Origin: Chlorocebus sabaeus
Lineage: Eukaryota > Chordata > Mammalia > Primates > Cercopithecidae
Length of the DNA: 64,000 nucleotides
Assembly (NCBI RefSeq): GCF_047675955.1
Contig: NC_132911.1
Coordinates: forward strand, 81,359,208-81,423,207
Direction: 5' to 3'
Shown in pieces: positions 45,349-56,672 of the stretch (the stretch's first letter is position 1; each line of letters begins with the position of its first letter). Below the pieces are notes generated by a model. It was not told where the DNA came from. It made no database searches and was given only the letters and a program-made list of their open reading frames with translations. Made by a program: the position numbers and the translations under genes.

Positions 45349-46377
45349 GGGGGGCGGAGCAAGATGGCCGAATAGGAACAGCTCCAGTCTCCAACTCCCA
45401 GCGCGAGCGACACAGAAGACCGGCGATTTCTGCATTTTCAACTGAGGTACTGGGTTCATCTCACTGGGGAGTGCCAGACGATCGGTGCTGGTCAGCTGCT
45501 GCAGCCCGACCAGCGAGAGCTGAAGCAGGGCGAGGCATTGCCTCACCTGGAAAGCGCAAGGGGGAAGGGAATCCCTTTTCCTAGCCAGGGGAACTGAGAC
45601 ACACAACACCTGGAAAATCGGGTAACTCCCACCCCAATACTGTGCTTTAAGCAGACAGGCACACCAGGAGATCATATCCCACACCTGGCCGGGAGTGTCC
45701 CACACCCACGGAGCCTCCCTCATTGCTAGCACAGCAGTCTGTGATCTACCGGCAAGGCAGCAGCGAGGCTGGGGGAGGGGCGCCCGCCATTGCTGAGGCT
45801 TAAGTAGGTAAACAAAGCTGCTGGGAAGCTCGAACTGGGTGGAGCTCACAGCAGCTCAAGGAAACCTGCCTGTCTCTGTAGACTCCACCTCTGGGGACAG
45901 GGCACAGTAAATAATAACAAACGCAGCAGCTCTGCAGACGCAAACGACTCTGTCTGACAGCTTTGAAGAGAGCAGTGGATCTCCCAACACGGAGGTTGAG
46001 ATCTGAGAAGGGACAGACTCCCTGCTCAAGTGGGTCCCTGACCCCTGAGTAGCCTAACTGGGAGACATCCCCCACTAGGGGCAGTCTGACACCCCACACC
46101 TCACAGGGTGGAGTACACCCCTGAGAGGAAGATTCCAAAGCAAGAATCAGACAGGTACACTCGCTGTTCAGAAATATTCTATCTTCTGCAGCCTCTGCTG
46201 CTGATACCCAGGCAAACAGGGTCTGGAGTGGACCTCAAGCAATCTCCTACAGCTACAACCTACAGCTGAGGATCCTGACTGTTAGAAGGAAAGCTATCAA
46301 ACAGGAAGGACACCTACACCAAAACCCCATCAGTACATCACCATCATCAAAGACCAGAGGCAGATAAAACCACAAAG
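45349..46377 (+). promoter_or_regulatory. L1 5' UTR with internal promoter and YY1-type site
   Basis: In known primate L1s this region carries an internal RNA polymerase II promoter that starts transcription at the first base of the element, plus an antisense promoter. Here the start-positioning YY1-type core CAAGATGGCC lies at 45360-45369, close to the first base, as in human L1. The length of about 1.03 kb exceeds the ~0.9 kb of the youngest human L1. The extra ~130 bp falls around 46090-46250, the region that apes' youngest L1s have lost. The 176- and 112-codon minus-strand frames here (45319-46138) are antisense 5' UTR and carry no known domain. Activity of this copy is inferred only from sequence integrity. 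Confidence 0.85.
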
Positions 46378-47394
46378 ATGGGGAAAAAGCAGGGCAGAAA
46401 AGCTGGAAATTCAAAAAATAAGAGCGCATCTCCCCCGGCAAAGGAGCGCAGCTCATCGACAGCAACGGATCAAAGCTGGACGGAGAATGACTTCGACGAG
46501 ATGAGAGAAGAAGGCTTCAGTCCATCAAATTTCTCAGAGCTAAAGGAGGAATTACGTACCCAGCGCAAAGAAACTAAAAATCTTGAAAAAAAAGTGGAAG
46601 AATTGATGGCTAGAGTAATTAATGCAGAGAAGCTCACAAACGAAATGAAAGAGACGAAAACCATGGCACGAGAAATACGTGACAAATGCACAAGCTTCAG
46701 TAACCGTCTCGATCAACTGGAAGAAAGAATGTCAGCAATGGAGGATCAAATGAATGAAATGAAGCGAGAAGAGAAACCAAAAGAAAAAAGAAGAAAAAGA
46801 AATGAACAAAGCCTGCAAGAAGTATGGGATTATGTAAAAAGACCAAATCTACGTCTGATTGGGGTGCCTGAAAGTGACGGGGAAAATGGAACCAAGTTGG
46901 AAAACACTCTTTAGGATATCATCCAGGAGAACTTCCCCAACCTAGTAGGGCAGGCCAACATTCAAATCCAGGAAATACAGAGAACGCCACAAAGATACTC
47001 CTCGAGAAGAGCAACTCCAAGACACATAATTGCCAGATTCACCAAAGTTGAAATGAAGGAAAAAATCTTAAGGGCAGCCAGAGAGAAAGGTCGGGTTACC
47101 CACAAAGGGAAGCCCATCAGACTAACAGCAGATCTCTCGGCAGAAACTCTTCAAGCCAGAAGAGAGTGGGGGCCAATATTCAACATTCTTAAAGAAAAGA
47201 ATTTTAAACCCAGAATTTTATATCCAGCCAAACTAAGTTTCATAAGTGAAGGAGAAATAAAATCCTTTACAGATAAGCAAATGCTTAGAGATTTTGTCAC
47301 CACTAGGCCTGCCTTACAAGAGACCCTGAAGGAAGCACTAAACATGGAAAGGAACAACCGGTACCAGCCATTGCAAAAACATGCCAAAATGTAA
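46378..47394 (+). pseudogene. L1 ORF1 protein gene with one nonsense codon
   Basis: Intact ORF1p is a trimeric RNA-binding chaperone that coats L1 RNA in the cytoplasm and is needed for retrotransposition. This frame spans exactly 338 codons plus stop, the human L1 length. It begins MGKKQGRKAGNSKNK with a basic N-terminus. A heptad-rich coiled-coil region (about residues 50-150) follows, then an RNA-recognition domain and a C-terminal domain containing AETLQARREWGP. Codon 179 (46912-46914) is TAG. The related copy at 58360-59154 has CAG (Gln) there, so a C-to-T change is the likely cause. Translation would stop just inside the RNA-recognition domain. The frame reopens without a shift to 47394. 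Confidence 0.93.
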
Positions 47395-47457
47395 AGACCA
47401 TCAAGGCTAGGAAGAAACTGCATCAACTAACGAGCAAAATAACCAGTTAATATCATA

Positions 47458-50400
47458 ATGGCAGGATCAAGTTCACACATAACAAGCTTAACCTTAAATG
47501 TAAATGGACTAAATGCTCCAATTAAAAGACACAGACTGGCAAACTGGATAAAGAGTCAAGACCCATCAGTCTGCTGTATTCCGGAGACCCATCTCACACG
47601 CAGAGACATACATAGGCTCAAAATAAAGGGATGGAGGAAGATTTACCAAGCAAATGGAGAACACAAAAAAGCGGGGCTTGCAATACTAGTCTCTGATAAA
47701 ACAGACTTTAAACCATCAAAGATCAAAAGAGACAAAGAAGGACATTACATAATGGTAAAGGGATCAATTCAACAGGAAGAGCTAACTATCCTAAATATAT
47801 ATGCACCCAATACAGGAGCACCCAGATTCATAAAGCAAGTCCTTAGAGACTTACAAAGAGACTTCGACTCCCATACAATAATAATGGGAGACTTCAACAT
47901 TCCACTGTCAACATTAGACAGATCAACGAGACAGAAAGTTAACAAGGATATCCAGGAATTGAACTCATCTCTGCAGCAAGCAGACCTAATAGACATCTAT
48001 AGAACTCTCCACCCCAAATCAACAGAATATACATTCTTCTCAGCACCACATCATACTTACTCCAAAATTGACCACGTAATTGGAAGTAAAGCACTCCTCA
48101 GCAAATGTACAAGAACAGAAATTATAACAAACTGTCTCTCAGACCACAGTGCAATCAAATTAGAACTCAGGACTAAGAAACTCAATCAAAACCGCTCAAC
48201 TACATGGAAACTGAACAACCTGCTCCTGAATGACTACTGGGTACATAACAAAATGAAGGCAGAAATAAAGATGTTCTTTGAAACCAATGAGAACAAAGAT
48301 ACAACATACCAGAATCTCTGGGACACATTTAAAGCAGTGTGTAGAGGGAAATTTATAGCACTAAATGCCCACAAGAGAAAGCAGGAAAGATCTAAAATTG
48401 ACACTCTAACATCGCAATTAAAAGAACTAGAGAAGCAAGAGCAAACACATTCGAAAGCTAGCAGAAGGCAAGAAATAACTAAGAGCAGAGCAGAACTGAA
48501 GGAGATAGAGACACAAAAAAGCCTCCAAAAAATCAATGAATCCAGGAGTTGGTTTTTTGAAAAGATCAACAAAATTGACAGACCACTAGCAAGACTAATA
48601 AAGAAGAAAAGAGAGAAGAATCAAATCGATGCAATTAAAAATGATAAAGGGGATATCACCACCGACCCCACAGAAATACAAACTACCATCAGAGAATACT
48701 ATAAACACCTCTACGCAAATAAACTGGAAAATCTAGAAGAAATGGATAATTTCCTGGACACTTACACTCTTCCAAGACTAAACCAGGAAGAAGTTGAATC
48801 CCTGAATAGACCTATAGTAGGCTCTGAAATTGAGGCAATAATTAATAGCCTACCAACCAAAAAAAGTCCAGGACCAGATGGATTCACAGCTGAATTCTAC
48901 CAGAGGTACAAGGAGGAGCTGGTACCATTCCTTCTGAAACTATTCCAATCAATAGAAAAAGAGGGAATCCTCCCTAACTCATTTTATGAGGCCAACATCA
49001 TCCTGATACCAAAGCCTGGCAGAGACACAACAAAAAAAGAGAATTTTAGACCAATATCCCTGATGAACATCGATGCAAAAATCTTCAATAAAATACTGGC
49101 AAACCGGATTCAGCAGCACATCAAAAAGCTTATCCACCATGATCAAGTGGGCTTCATCCCTGGGATGCAAGGCTGGTTCAACATTCGCAAATCAATAAAC
49201 ATAATCCAGCATATAAACAGAACCAAAGACAAGAACCACATCATTATCTCAATAGATGCAGAAAAGGCTTTTGACAAAATTCAACAGCCCTTCATGCTAA
49301 AAACGCTCAAGAAATTCGGTATTGATGGAACGTACCTCAAAATAATAAGAGCTATTTATGACAAACCCACAGCCAATATCATACTGAATGGGCAAAAACT
49401 GGAAAAATTCCCTTTGAAATCTGGCACAAGACAGGGATGCCCTCTCTCACCACTCCTATTCAACATAGTGTTGGAAGTTCTGGCTAGGGCAATCAGGCAA
49501 GAGAAATAAATCAAGGGGATTCAGTTAGGAAAAGAAGAAGTCAAATTGTCCCTGTTTGCAGACGACATGATTGTATATTTAGAAAACCCCATTGTCTCAG
49601 CCCAAAATCTCCTTAAGCTGATAAGCAACTTCAGCAAAGTCTCAGGATACAAAATTAATGTGCAAAAATCACAAGCATTCTTATACACCAGTGACAGTCA
49701 AACAGAGAGCCAAATCAGGAATGAACTTCCATTCACAATTGCTTCAAAGAGAATAAAATACCTAGGAATCCAACTTCCAAGGGATGTAAAGGACCTCTTC
49801 AAGGAGAACTACAAACCACTGCTCAGTGAAATCAAAGAGGACACAAACAAATGGAAGAACATACCATGCTCATGGATAGGAAGAATCAATATCGTGAAAA
49901 TGGCCATACTGCCCAAGGTAATTTATAGATCCAATGCCATCCCCATCAAGCTACCAATGAGCTTCTTCACAGAATTGGAAAAAACTGCTTTAAAGTTCAT
50001 ATGGAACCAAAAAAGAGCCCGCATCTCCAAGACAATCCTAAGTCAAAAGAACAAAGCTGGAGGCATCACGCTACCTGACTTCAAACTATACTACAAGGCT
50101 ACAGTAACCAAAACAGCATGGTACTGGTACCAAAACAGAGATATAGACCAATGGAACAGAACAGAGTCCTCAGAAATAATACCACACATCTACAGCCATC
50201 TGATCTTTGACAAACCTGAGAGAAACAAGAAATGGGGAAAGGATTCCCTATTTAATAAATGGTGCTGGGAAAACTGGCTAGCCATAAGTAGAAAGCTGAA
50301 ACTGGATCCTTTCCTTACTCCTTATACGAAAATTAATTCAAGATGGATTAGAGACTTAAATGTTAGACCTAATACCATAAAAATCCTAGAGGAAAACCTA

Positions 50401-51285
50401 GGTAGTACCATTCAGGACATAGGCATGGGCAAAGACTTCATGTCTAAAACACCAAAAGCAATGGCAGCAAAAGCCAAAATTGACAAATGGGATCTCATCA
50501 AACTAAAGAGCTTCTGCACAGCAAAAGAAACTACCATCAGAGTGAGCAGGCAACCTACAGAATGGGAGAAAATTTTTGCAATCTACTCATCTGACAAAGG
50601 GCTAATATCCAGAACCTACAAAGAACTCAAACAAATTTACAAGAAAAAAACAAACAACCCCATCCAAAAGTGGGCAAAGGATATGAACAGACATTTCTCA
50701 AAAGAAGACATTCATACAGCCAACAGACACATGAAAAAATGCTCATCATCACTGGCCATCAGAGAAATGCAAATCAAAACCACAATGAGATACCATCTCA
50801 CACCAGTTAGAATGGCGATCATTCAAAAGTCAGGAAACAACAGGTGCTGGAGAGGATGTGGAGAAATAGGAACACTTTTACACTGTTGGTGGGAGTGTAA
50901 ACTAGTTCAACCATTATGGAAAACAGTATGGCGATTCCTCAAGGATCTAGAACTAGATGTACCATATGACCCAGCCATCCCATTACTGGGTATATACCCA
51001 AAGGATTATAAATTATGCTGCTATAAGGACACATGCACACGTATGTTTATTGCAGCACTATTCACAATAGCAAAGACTTGGAATCAACCCAAATGTCCAT
51101 CAGTGACAGATTGGATTAAGAAAATGTGGCACATATACACCATGGAATACTATGCAGCCATAAAAAAGGATGAGTTTGTGTCCTTTGTAGGGACATGGAT
51201 GCAGCTGGAAACCATCATTCTTAGCAAACTATCACAAGAACAGAAAACCAAACACCGCATGTTCTCACTCGTAGGTGGGAACTGA
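47458..51285 (+). pseudogene. L1 ORF2 endonuclease-reverse transcriptase with one nonsense codon
   Basis: Intact ORF2p nicks genomic DNA at T-rich sites and reverse-transcribes L1 RNA there. The frame is 1275 codons, the human L1 length. The endonuclease (residues 1-239) keeps Asn14, Glu43, Asp145 and Asn147 in GDFNIP, and the SDHSA motif near residue 230. The reverse transcriptase has GTRQGCPLSPLLFN, and FADD at codons 700-703 (49555-49566). The C-terminal cysteine motif is readable as CWRGCGEIGTLLHCWWEC. Codon 684 (49507-49509) is TAA where relatives have Glu, 16 codons before FADD. The predicted product therefore has an endonuclease but no complete reverse transcriptase. Residue 42 is Pro where human L1 has Gln, next to catalytic Glu43. 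No frameshift was seen. Confidence 0.94.
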
Positions 51286-51521
51286 ACAATGAGATCACTT
51301 GGACTCGGGAAGGGGAACATCACACACCGGGGCCTATCATGGGGAGGGGGGAGGGGGGAGGGATTGCACTGGGAGTTATACCTGATGTAAATGACGAGTT
51401 GATGGGTGCAGCACAGCAACATGGCACAAGTATACATATGTAACAAACCTGCACGTTGTGCACATGTACCCTACAACTTGAAGTTTAATAATAATAAATA
51501 AATTAAAAAAAAAAAAAAAAA
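51286..51521 (+). other. L1 3' UTR, G-rich polypurine tract and poly(A) tail
   Basis: The 3' UTR follows the ORF2 stop directly. It includes a polypurine tract at 51341-51362 made of four G runs separated by single As, which fits a G-quadruplex pattern and is conserved in position across primate L1s. The end carries AATAATAATAAATAAATT, including an AATAAA-like signal, then 17 As. Nothing is degraded. Confidence 0.92.
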
Positions 51522-51537
51522 GAAATTGACAATAGAG

Positions 51538-53175
51538 AATAAGTTAGTACGCACTTGCATTCTCTTTTCCACATGCTAGCTTTCTGTTGATGTTTAAAGA
51601 CTTTAGCCTGATAAATTGAAAGTAAAAAACCATTTCTGTAGTAAACGTGTTAGAAAGTTACAGCTTATATTTCCTTATAAGTGAAAATAGAAAGTTTCCA
51701 TGCTGAAAAATTGCCATGAATCAGATATTACAAATTTGTAGTTTCTCCCTATTAAGCGAGCCAGAAATTAAATATACATGAACATTATAGTCTCACTATC
51801 TATTTCAAAGAGAGAAGAATAAAGAATAATCATCCTGAAAGGTATGTTAGAAAATGCATGATGTATCTCATATAATCTGGCTTAAATTTCAAGATGACCA
51901 GGAATATGAATATTTTAAAATTAAATTTGTAATGCTTTCCATGTAGTTAATGTTTAAAAATCTACTATGCCAAGGACTTACATAATATACTAAACCACAT
52001 TGTTTCATGTGTTGATGTAATGTTACATACTAACTTTTTTTTTTTTTGCAAAGTTTTAGTCGTTTCTCTAATGACATTTTAAGCAATTAGTGTAATATTT
52101 TCCTAAACGACTACTCATCTCCATTTTCTCATTTTAGTATTTCAGTAGATCGCAGGAATAAAATTTGAGTATTATTACAAGGAAACTCTGTTTAGGTGAC
52201 TTTTTAACTGATAATATTATTTATAGCACCAAAAACAAATACCGGAAAAAAGTTGTACACTTGACGCTATTTTCATTGTTACATAATATTAATAACATCC
52301 AGCCTGGGCTATAGGGCAAGACTCAATATAAAAAAAAAAATAGTCAAAATATTTTAGGCACTGTTTTTGGGTCTTTAAATCACAGACTATGAGAAGATTA
52401 TATTGTTTTAGTCTCCAGACTATTAACAGTGCCTAACAAACACTCAGCATATGTTACAGGAAGGTTGCCAAAATCAATTTGTTTGCCAAGCCCCATCAGT
52501 ATAGATATTTCAATCAGGTCTTCAGCATATATATATTTTAAATTTAAAACCTATAGAGCACTATGAAACTATTAAATTGTATACAGTATGAGACAGAAAC
52601 AAAAAGAAATGGAAAAATGAAGATAAAATCAACATCAATGAACTAGGTTTTGCTGCCTTTGCTTAGTAGATGACTATGCTAGATTAATAAGACCAGTCAG
52701 GTCTTCCTGTACACATGTCGTCTAAATCCCCACTTAGCCCAGTGACAGATCTTCCAGAAAACTGTAAATAAATAAATACAATTCCCTTTGCACTTCAAAA
52801 ACCAGTCATTCTATTTCATTCTAGTTCTGCGTGTCTGGAAATTCTATGAGGACTTAAGAGTTTCCTCTCACTCACAATATTTTACCTTCGTTACCTCAAC
52901 ATACTTCTCTAAATCTTGGTACCCATTCCACACAAAAGGAATCTAATAATTAACCAACTATATAATGTTATATTCCAAGCAAGGCACTGTCAATAATTAA
53001 TAAGTACACTAGAATAACAGGCATAACAATTTTTTTTACTGGAAAAATAATGTCTTATTTTTATCCCAGCAATAATGGTTATCATGAGGTATAAATAAAA
53101 TAACCACCCTCTCAACTGCATATCACCTGATAGCCTTTGTTTATGCAAAAGTTACCTATACATAATTGCTTAAAT
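51538..53175. other. Unassigned AT-rich sequence
   Basis: No gene was recognised. The only identifiable item is a 3'-only Alu remnant at 52298-52341. Confidence 0.45.
52298..52341 (+). repeat. Alu 3'-tail remnant (~44 bp)
   Basis: CATCCAGCCTGGGCTATAGG then GCAAGACTCA and an A run: the last ~30 bp of an Alu right arm plus its tail. Either an extremely 5'-truncated insertion or a survivor of a deletion. Confidence 0.75.
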
Positions 53176-53257
53176 TTCCTACTAATTAGTATAGCACTGT
53201 CTTTATCTCACTAAAGTTCCTACTAATTAGTATAGCACTGCCTTTATCTCACTCAAA
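53176..53257. repeat. Two-copy tandem duplication, period 41 bp
   Basis: TTCCTACTAATTAGTATAGC and its continuation through CTTTATCTCACT is present at 53176-53216 and 53217-53257. The copies differ by a T/C in the middle and at the ragged end. A short perfect hairpin (CAAATGTTTCT/AGAAACATTTG) follows at 53254-53279. Confidence 0.92.
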
Positions 53258-53335
53258 TGTTTCTCAATAGAAACATTTGGTTTTGTCATTTTATAAATAT
53301 TTTCATCTTTCTGAACTTTTTAGAAAAATAATTTA

Positions 53336-53525
53336 TTTTTAATTGACATGATTATATATATTTATTATGTACAACAAAGTTCTGACACACAATTGCATCA
53401 CATACTTATCATTTTGTGGTAAGAACAGTCAAAATCCACGGTCTTAGTAATCTTGAAGAATACAAGACATGGGAATTGACTATATTCGCCCTTTTTTACA
53501 ATAGATCCCTTGAACTTAAAATCTT
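53336..53525 (-). repeat. L1MA/L1MB-type 3' UTR, antisense
   Basis: 'TTAATTGACATGATTATATA', 'CACATACTTATCATTTTGTG' and 'CAATAGATCCCTTGAACTTA' are the reverse complement of a mammalian L1 3' UTR. Confidence 0.78.
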
Positions 53526-54890
53526 TCACATAATAACAAAAAACATTTTGAAAATAATTGAATTAAATAGGCCTTTTAATTCCTTGGGTTTTTGAAAAGT
53601 GCTAAACAAGAATTTGTGCAGAGGAGAATTGTGGAACATTAAAACAAAAAATCTCACAAACACACCACAATAAAATTGCTAGTAGGGACCAGTTTAGTGA
53701 ATAATTGCAAGGGAAACAATTCAGTGCTTGAGAAAATGAAGATTATTATTATTATTTTTTTACTAAGTCAATTAAATGACACTATAGAAACAAAAGGACT
53801 ACTTTGTTTTTTCACTTTTATTTATGCTTCAGTTATAACAGCCCTGTATATAATTTTATTAGGCCACGTTAATGGTATCTGACACTGTTTAGTGCATAAT
53901 CCTTGTACTTTGTAACGTTAACTGCATAACTTCTTGGGGTGAGACGTATATCAGGTCAGAAGACAAGACTTGGTTGTATTGAACACACTAAACTGAAATT
54001 AATGGGTTTTGAGTTATCAAGTATTAGAATATATTTAATTTAATTAATTTAAGTTTAAATTGAGTTCATTTCTCAGCAAAATTTTTAAGAGTATAGTTAA
54101 TTAGCTAAGGCTCAAATTTGCCAGTTGATTCTAATTTGATGGGGGATTTCTTCCAGGCTCTTAATTGCTATATTTGCCTTTTGAAAATCATAAATTCAAA
54201 GTTTGAAGAAAGCCGCTAGCCAATTGAATAAATGCTTTACAGAGAAAACATGTATGAACGAGAAATATTATTGGAACTCTGTGTGTTATTTTTAAAAAAA
54301 TAAAAATTGTGTGTGATAATAGAACTGTAGTTATGTTTTTCAGATATCACTGGAAGTTCAGTAGGAAAAAGTCTCTGCTTATTGAAAAAGAAGACATTGG
54401 ATAGAATAAGTGTTACAAAATAGAAACATAATTATCAGAGTGGGAAATTTAAAGGATACCTTTTCATTTCAATTCATAAAATGCAACTACTATCAAAAAT
54501 ATCTTGCCTATGTAAAAGTTCTTCCTGAAAGATACATGGCAGAAAGGATTTTAAACAGTCTCTGCTGACATTGAGGGAAAATAGTGCTCTACTAAACAAA
54601 GTAGTACATCTAGCTGTTTCAGTGTATTGTCTAAATTATCATAGTAAGACTAGAAAACTTTACAATTCTTTCCATGAAAATAAATATGTACCTTTACATT
54701 TACATTTATCCAGAAATCCTGTTCATATTTCTGTGGGGAAATTTTGGATGAAGAACAATTTCCTTATTTGGATTCTGTGAATTTGAAGTGAACTATGATG
54801 AATTTATTAATTACAAGCAATTTCTCAAGAAAATAAATCTTAAAATGAAGTATTGCCTTGTTCTGATATATTCATTATTATTAAAATTTT
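53526..54890. other. Unassigned AT-rich sequence
   Basis: No gene or repeat was recognised. The 68- and 69-codon plus frames (53676-53882, 54571-54780) are without motifs. Confidence 0.45.
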
Positions 54891-54891
54891 A

Positions 54892-55174
54892 GGGTTGGAT
54901 CCGTGGCTCATGCCTGTAATCCCAGCTCTTTGGGAGGCTGTGGCGGGTGGACCACTTGAGTCAGGAGTTCAAGACCATTCTTGCCCATATGGCGAAACTC
55001 CATCTCTATTAAAAAAAAAAAATACAAAAATTAGTCAGGCATGGTGGTGTGTGCCTGTAGTCCCCAGCTACTTAGGAGGCTGAGGCAGAGAATTGCTTGA
55101 ACCTGGGAGGCAGAGGTTTCAGTGAGTTGAGATCCTGCCACTGCACTTGAGCCTGGGCAACAGAGAGATTCCAT

Positions 55175-55203
<29 letters not shown>
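54892..55203 (+). mobile_element. Alu SINE, older copy
   Basis: Sense Alu with both monomers. The start is eroded (AGGGTTGGATCCGTGGCTCA), the middle A-rich linker is expanded (about 55010-55022) and the A tail is long (55179-55202). Private changes such as GGACCACTTGAGTCAGGAG suggest an AluJ or old AluS. Confidence 0.93.
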
Positions 55204-55206
<3 letters not shown>

Positions 55207-55589
55207 GAGTAACAGACCTGATGCCAAAGGCATCTGAATTATTAAAGATTGGAGAATTTGAAATTATTGTTCAGATGCAATGAGCTTGTGTAAATTATTA
55301 GGTTCAAAGTTAAATAATTTTGTATTTAAGTATCATTATTTTATTTGTAAATACTTTCAAAATCCTTCTAATATAAATCTATATATTATAGTGGTTGCTA
55401 TTCTGAAATTTTAGTGAATTTTTCCCTGGTGTATAATTTGCAATAATAATCTAAAAATATATTAATTGACTTCTTAGCTATTTAAATTAAGATATGAAAG
55501 ATAGTATATAATTAAGATTTTTAATTCTTAATTCGGACAATATTTTTTTTTCCAGACAATCTTAAAATCTAATTGCAACAATTTAGTAT

Positions 55590-55750
55590 CTGTGTAAACT
55601 GAGGCAAGTTTCTTAACCTTTCTGAATTTAAGTTTCTTTATCAGTAAAATGGGGCTAATGATAATGCCCAACTCAAATTGTTGCTTTGAGAATTTAAAGA
55701 AAAAAAAAATGTACACTTAGCCTAGTGTCTGACATAAACAATTCTCATTA
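55590..55750 (+). repeat. MIR SINE fragment, sense
   Basis: 'AACTGAGGCAAGTTTCTTAA', 'CTTTATCAGTAAAATGGGGC' and 'CTTAGCCTAGTGTCTGACAT' follow the MIR core and 3' order. The preceding 55204-55589 holds nothing recognisable. Confidence 0.85.
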
Positions 55751-55755
55751 TCTTT

Positions 55756-55918
55756 ATGATGTTCAATTTCTTCCTTTCTTCTTTTTTTTTTTTTTTTTCT
55801 TCCTTGAGTCTCACACTGACACCCAGGCTGGAGAGCACTGGCGCAATCTTGGCTCACTGCAACCTCCGTCTCCTGGGTTCAGATGATTCTCCTGCCTCAG
55901 CCATGATGCTCAATTTCT
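55756..55918 (-). mobile_element. 5'-truncated Alu (right arm only) with target-site duplication, antisense
   Basis: The reverse-complement Alu right arm lies at about 55772-55902, from a T-rich tail to CTCCTGCCTCAGCC; the left monomer is absent. A 16-bp duplication ATGATGYTCAATTTCT at 55756-55771 and 55903-55918, with one transition, shows that the truncation occurred at insertion. Truncated Alus with clear duplications are a minority class. Confidence 0.9.
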
Positions 55919-56672
55919 AATACTGTAAGTGGTGTTCTAGGTTCTTCTTTCATTCCTTCCTTGCTTTCTGGTAGGATTTCACCTTTGCTATAATCAGATG
56001 ACTCCACATGTTTTTTATTCTGATACATCTCTAAGCAGTCAGCTGTCCTGTGATTGTTTAAAGTTGCGTTGAAAACAACTAGTCTTTTTTGTTCATGGGG
56101 TGAAGAGCTATGAGGAGACACATTTAGACATAATGCCAAGGACCATACCTTTCTTAGAGATCCTGAACTTTGAGCTGGATACGGTGACTGGACGGGAATT
56201 GAGGTTCTGTGTCTCAGGAAGAGGCTGGTTGCATTCTTTACACAGGAGAAATTCGAGACATTTCTGATACTTGGTGGCCAAAAAAGAGGAATGTAGCAGA
56301 GAATGATGACTTGTTTTACTATGCCTATTGCCCTTTCTGTCTCATAGCCTCTCTTACAGATGGGAGTGGCCATGGACAGAATTTTGGCCCTTTCAATCTG
56401 GGTTAAGTTATTCTTAGGCTGGACACTTCCAAGTCTGACCCATAAATAATCTCTCTCTCTTCCCACACACTGACTGAACCTGTGAGTTCAGTGAGTATTA
56501 GAATCACTATTTGGAATGAAGTAGGTCAGCAAGTCACCACACACAAAGAGTCTTCCAGAAGAACTGTCTAATCTGGAGCATATATGTTGGGTGACTTTAC
56601 TGTGTTAATCACTGACATCTTGGGGTTGTTTGTTACAGCATTGTAACTAATACACATTCCAAATAGGGCAAC
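55919..56672 (-). repeat. Unassigned interspersed repeat or LTR-like sequence, probably antisense
   Basis: On the minus strand, 56672 leftward reads 'GTTACAATGCTGTAACAAAC', then 'CCCCAAGATGTCAGTGATTA', a phrase I have seen in many mammalian interspersed repeats but cannot name. A 189-codon minus-strand frame (55897-56466) lies across it; it is the longest open frame outside the young L1. It shows no recognisable domain, low-complexity bias or signal peptide and runs through the Alu target duplication. I regard it as fortuitous. Confidence 0.4.

Larger units (their letters stand above)
45333..51537 (+). mobile_element. Full-length young L1 with perfect target-site duplication
   Basis: The L1 body occupies 45349-51521 (about 6.17 kb including its tail). 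A 16-bp duplication GAAATTGACAATAGAG at 45333-45348 and 51522-51537 is identical on both sides, and the A tail is 17 uninterrupted As (51505-51521). Order: 5' UTR, ORF1, 63-bp spacer, ORF2, 3' UTR. It closely resembles the primate L1PA lineage, but with a long 5' UTR and a 3' end reading AATAATAATAAATAAATT, which I associate with Old World monkey L1s. Each ORF is broken by one nonsense codon. Otherwise the element is collinear with active L1, so it probably died recently or was born from a nearly intact parent. Confidence 0.96.

Noticed and set aside
45319..46138. 176- and 112-codon minus-strand frames across the L1 5' UTR
   Set aside because: They lie antisense to the L1 5' UTR. Primate L1s have a described antisense frame (ORF0) in this area, but I could not match these frames to it, so I do not call it.
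48234..48572. 112-codon minus-strand frame opposite L1 ORF2
   Set aside because: Shadow of the ORF2 coding strand.
55897..56466. 189-codon open frame on the minus strand, the longest outside the young L1
   Set aside because: It shows no recognisable domain or family, runs across an Alu target duplication and an unassigned repeat, and has no exon-like or promoter context. Most likely a chance frame.
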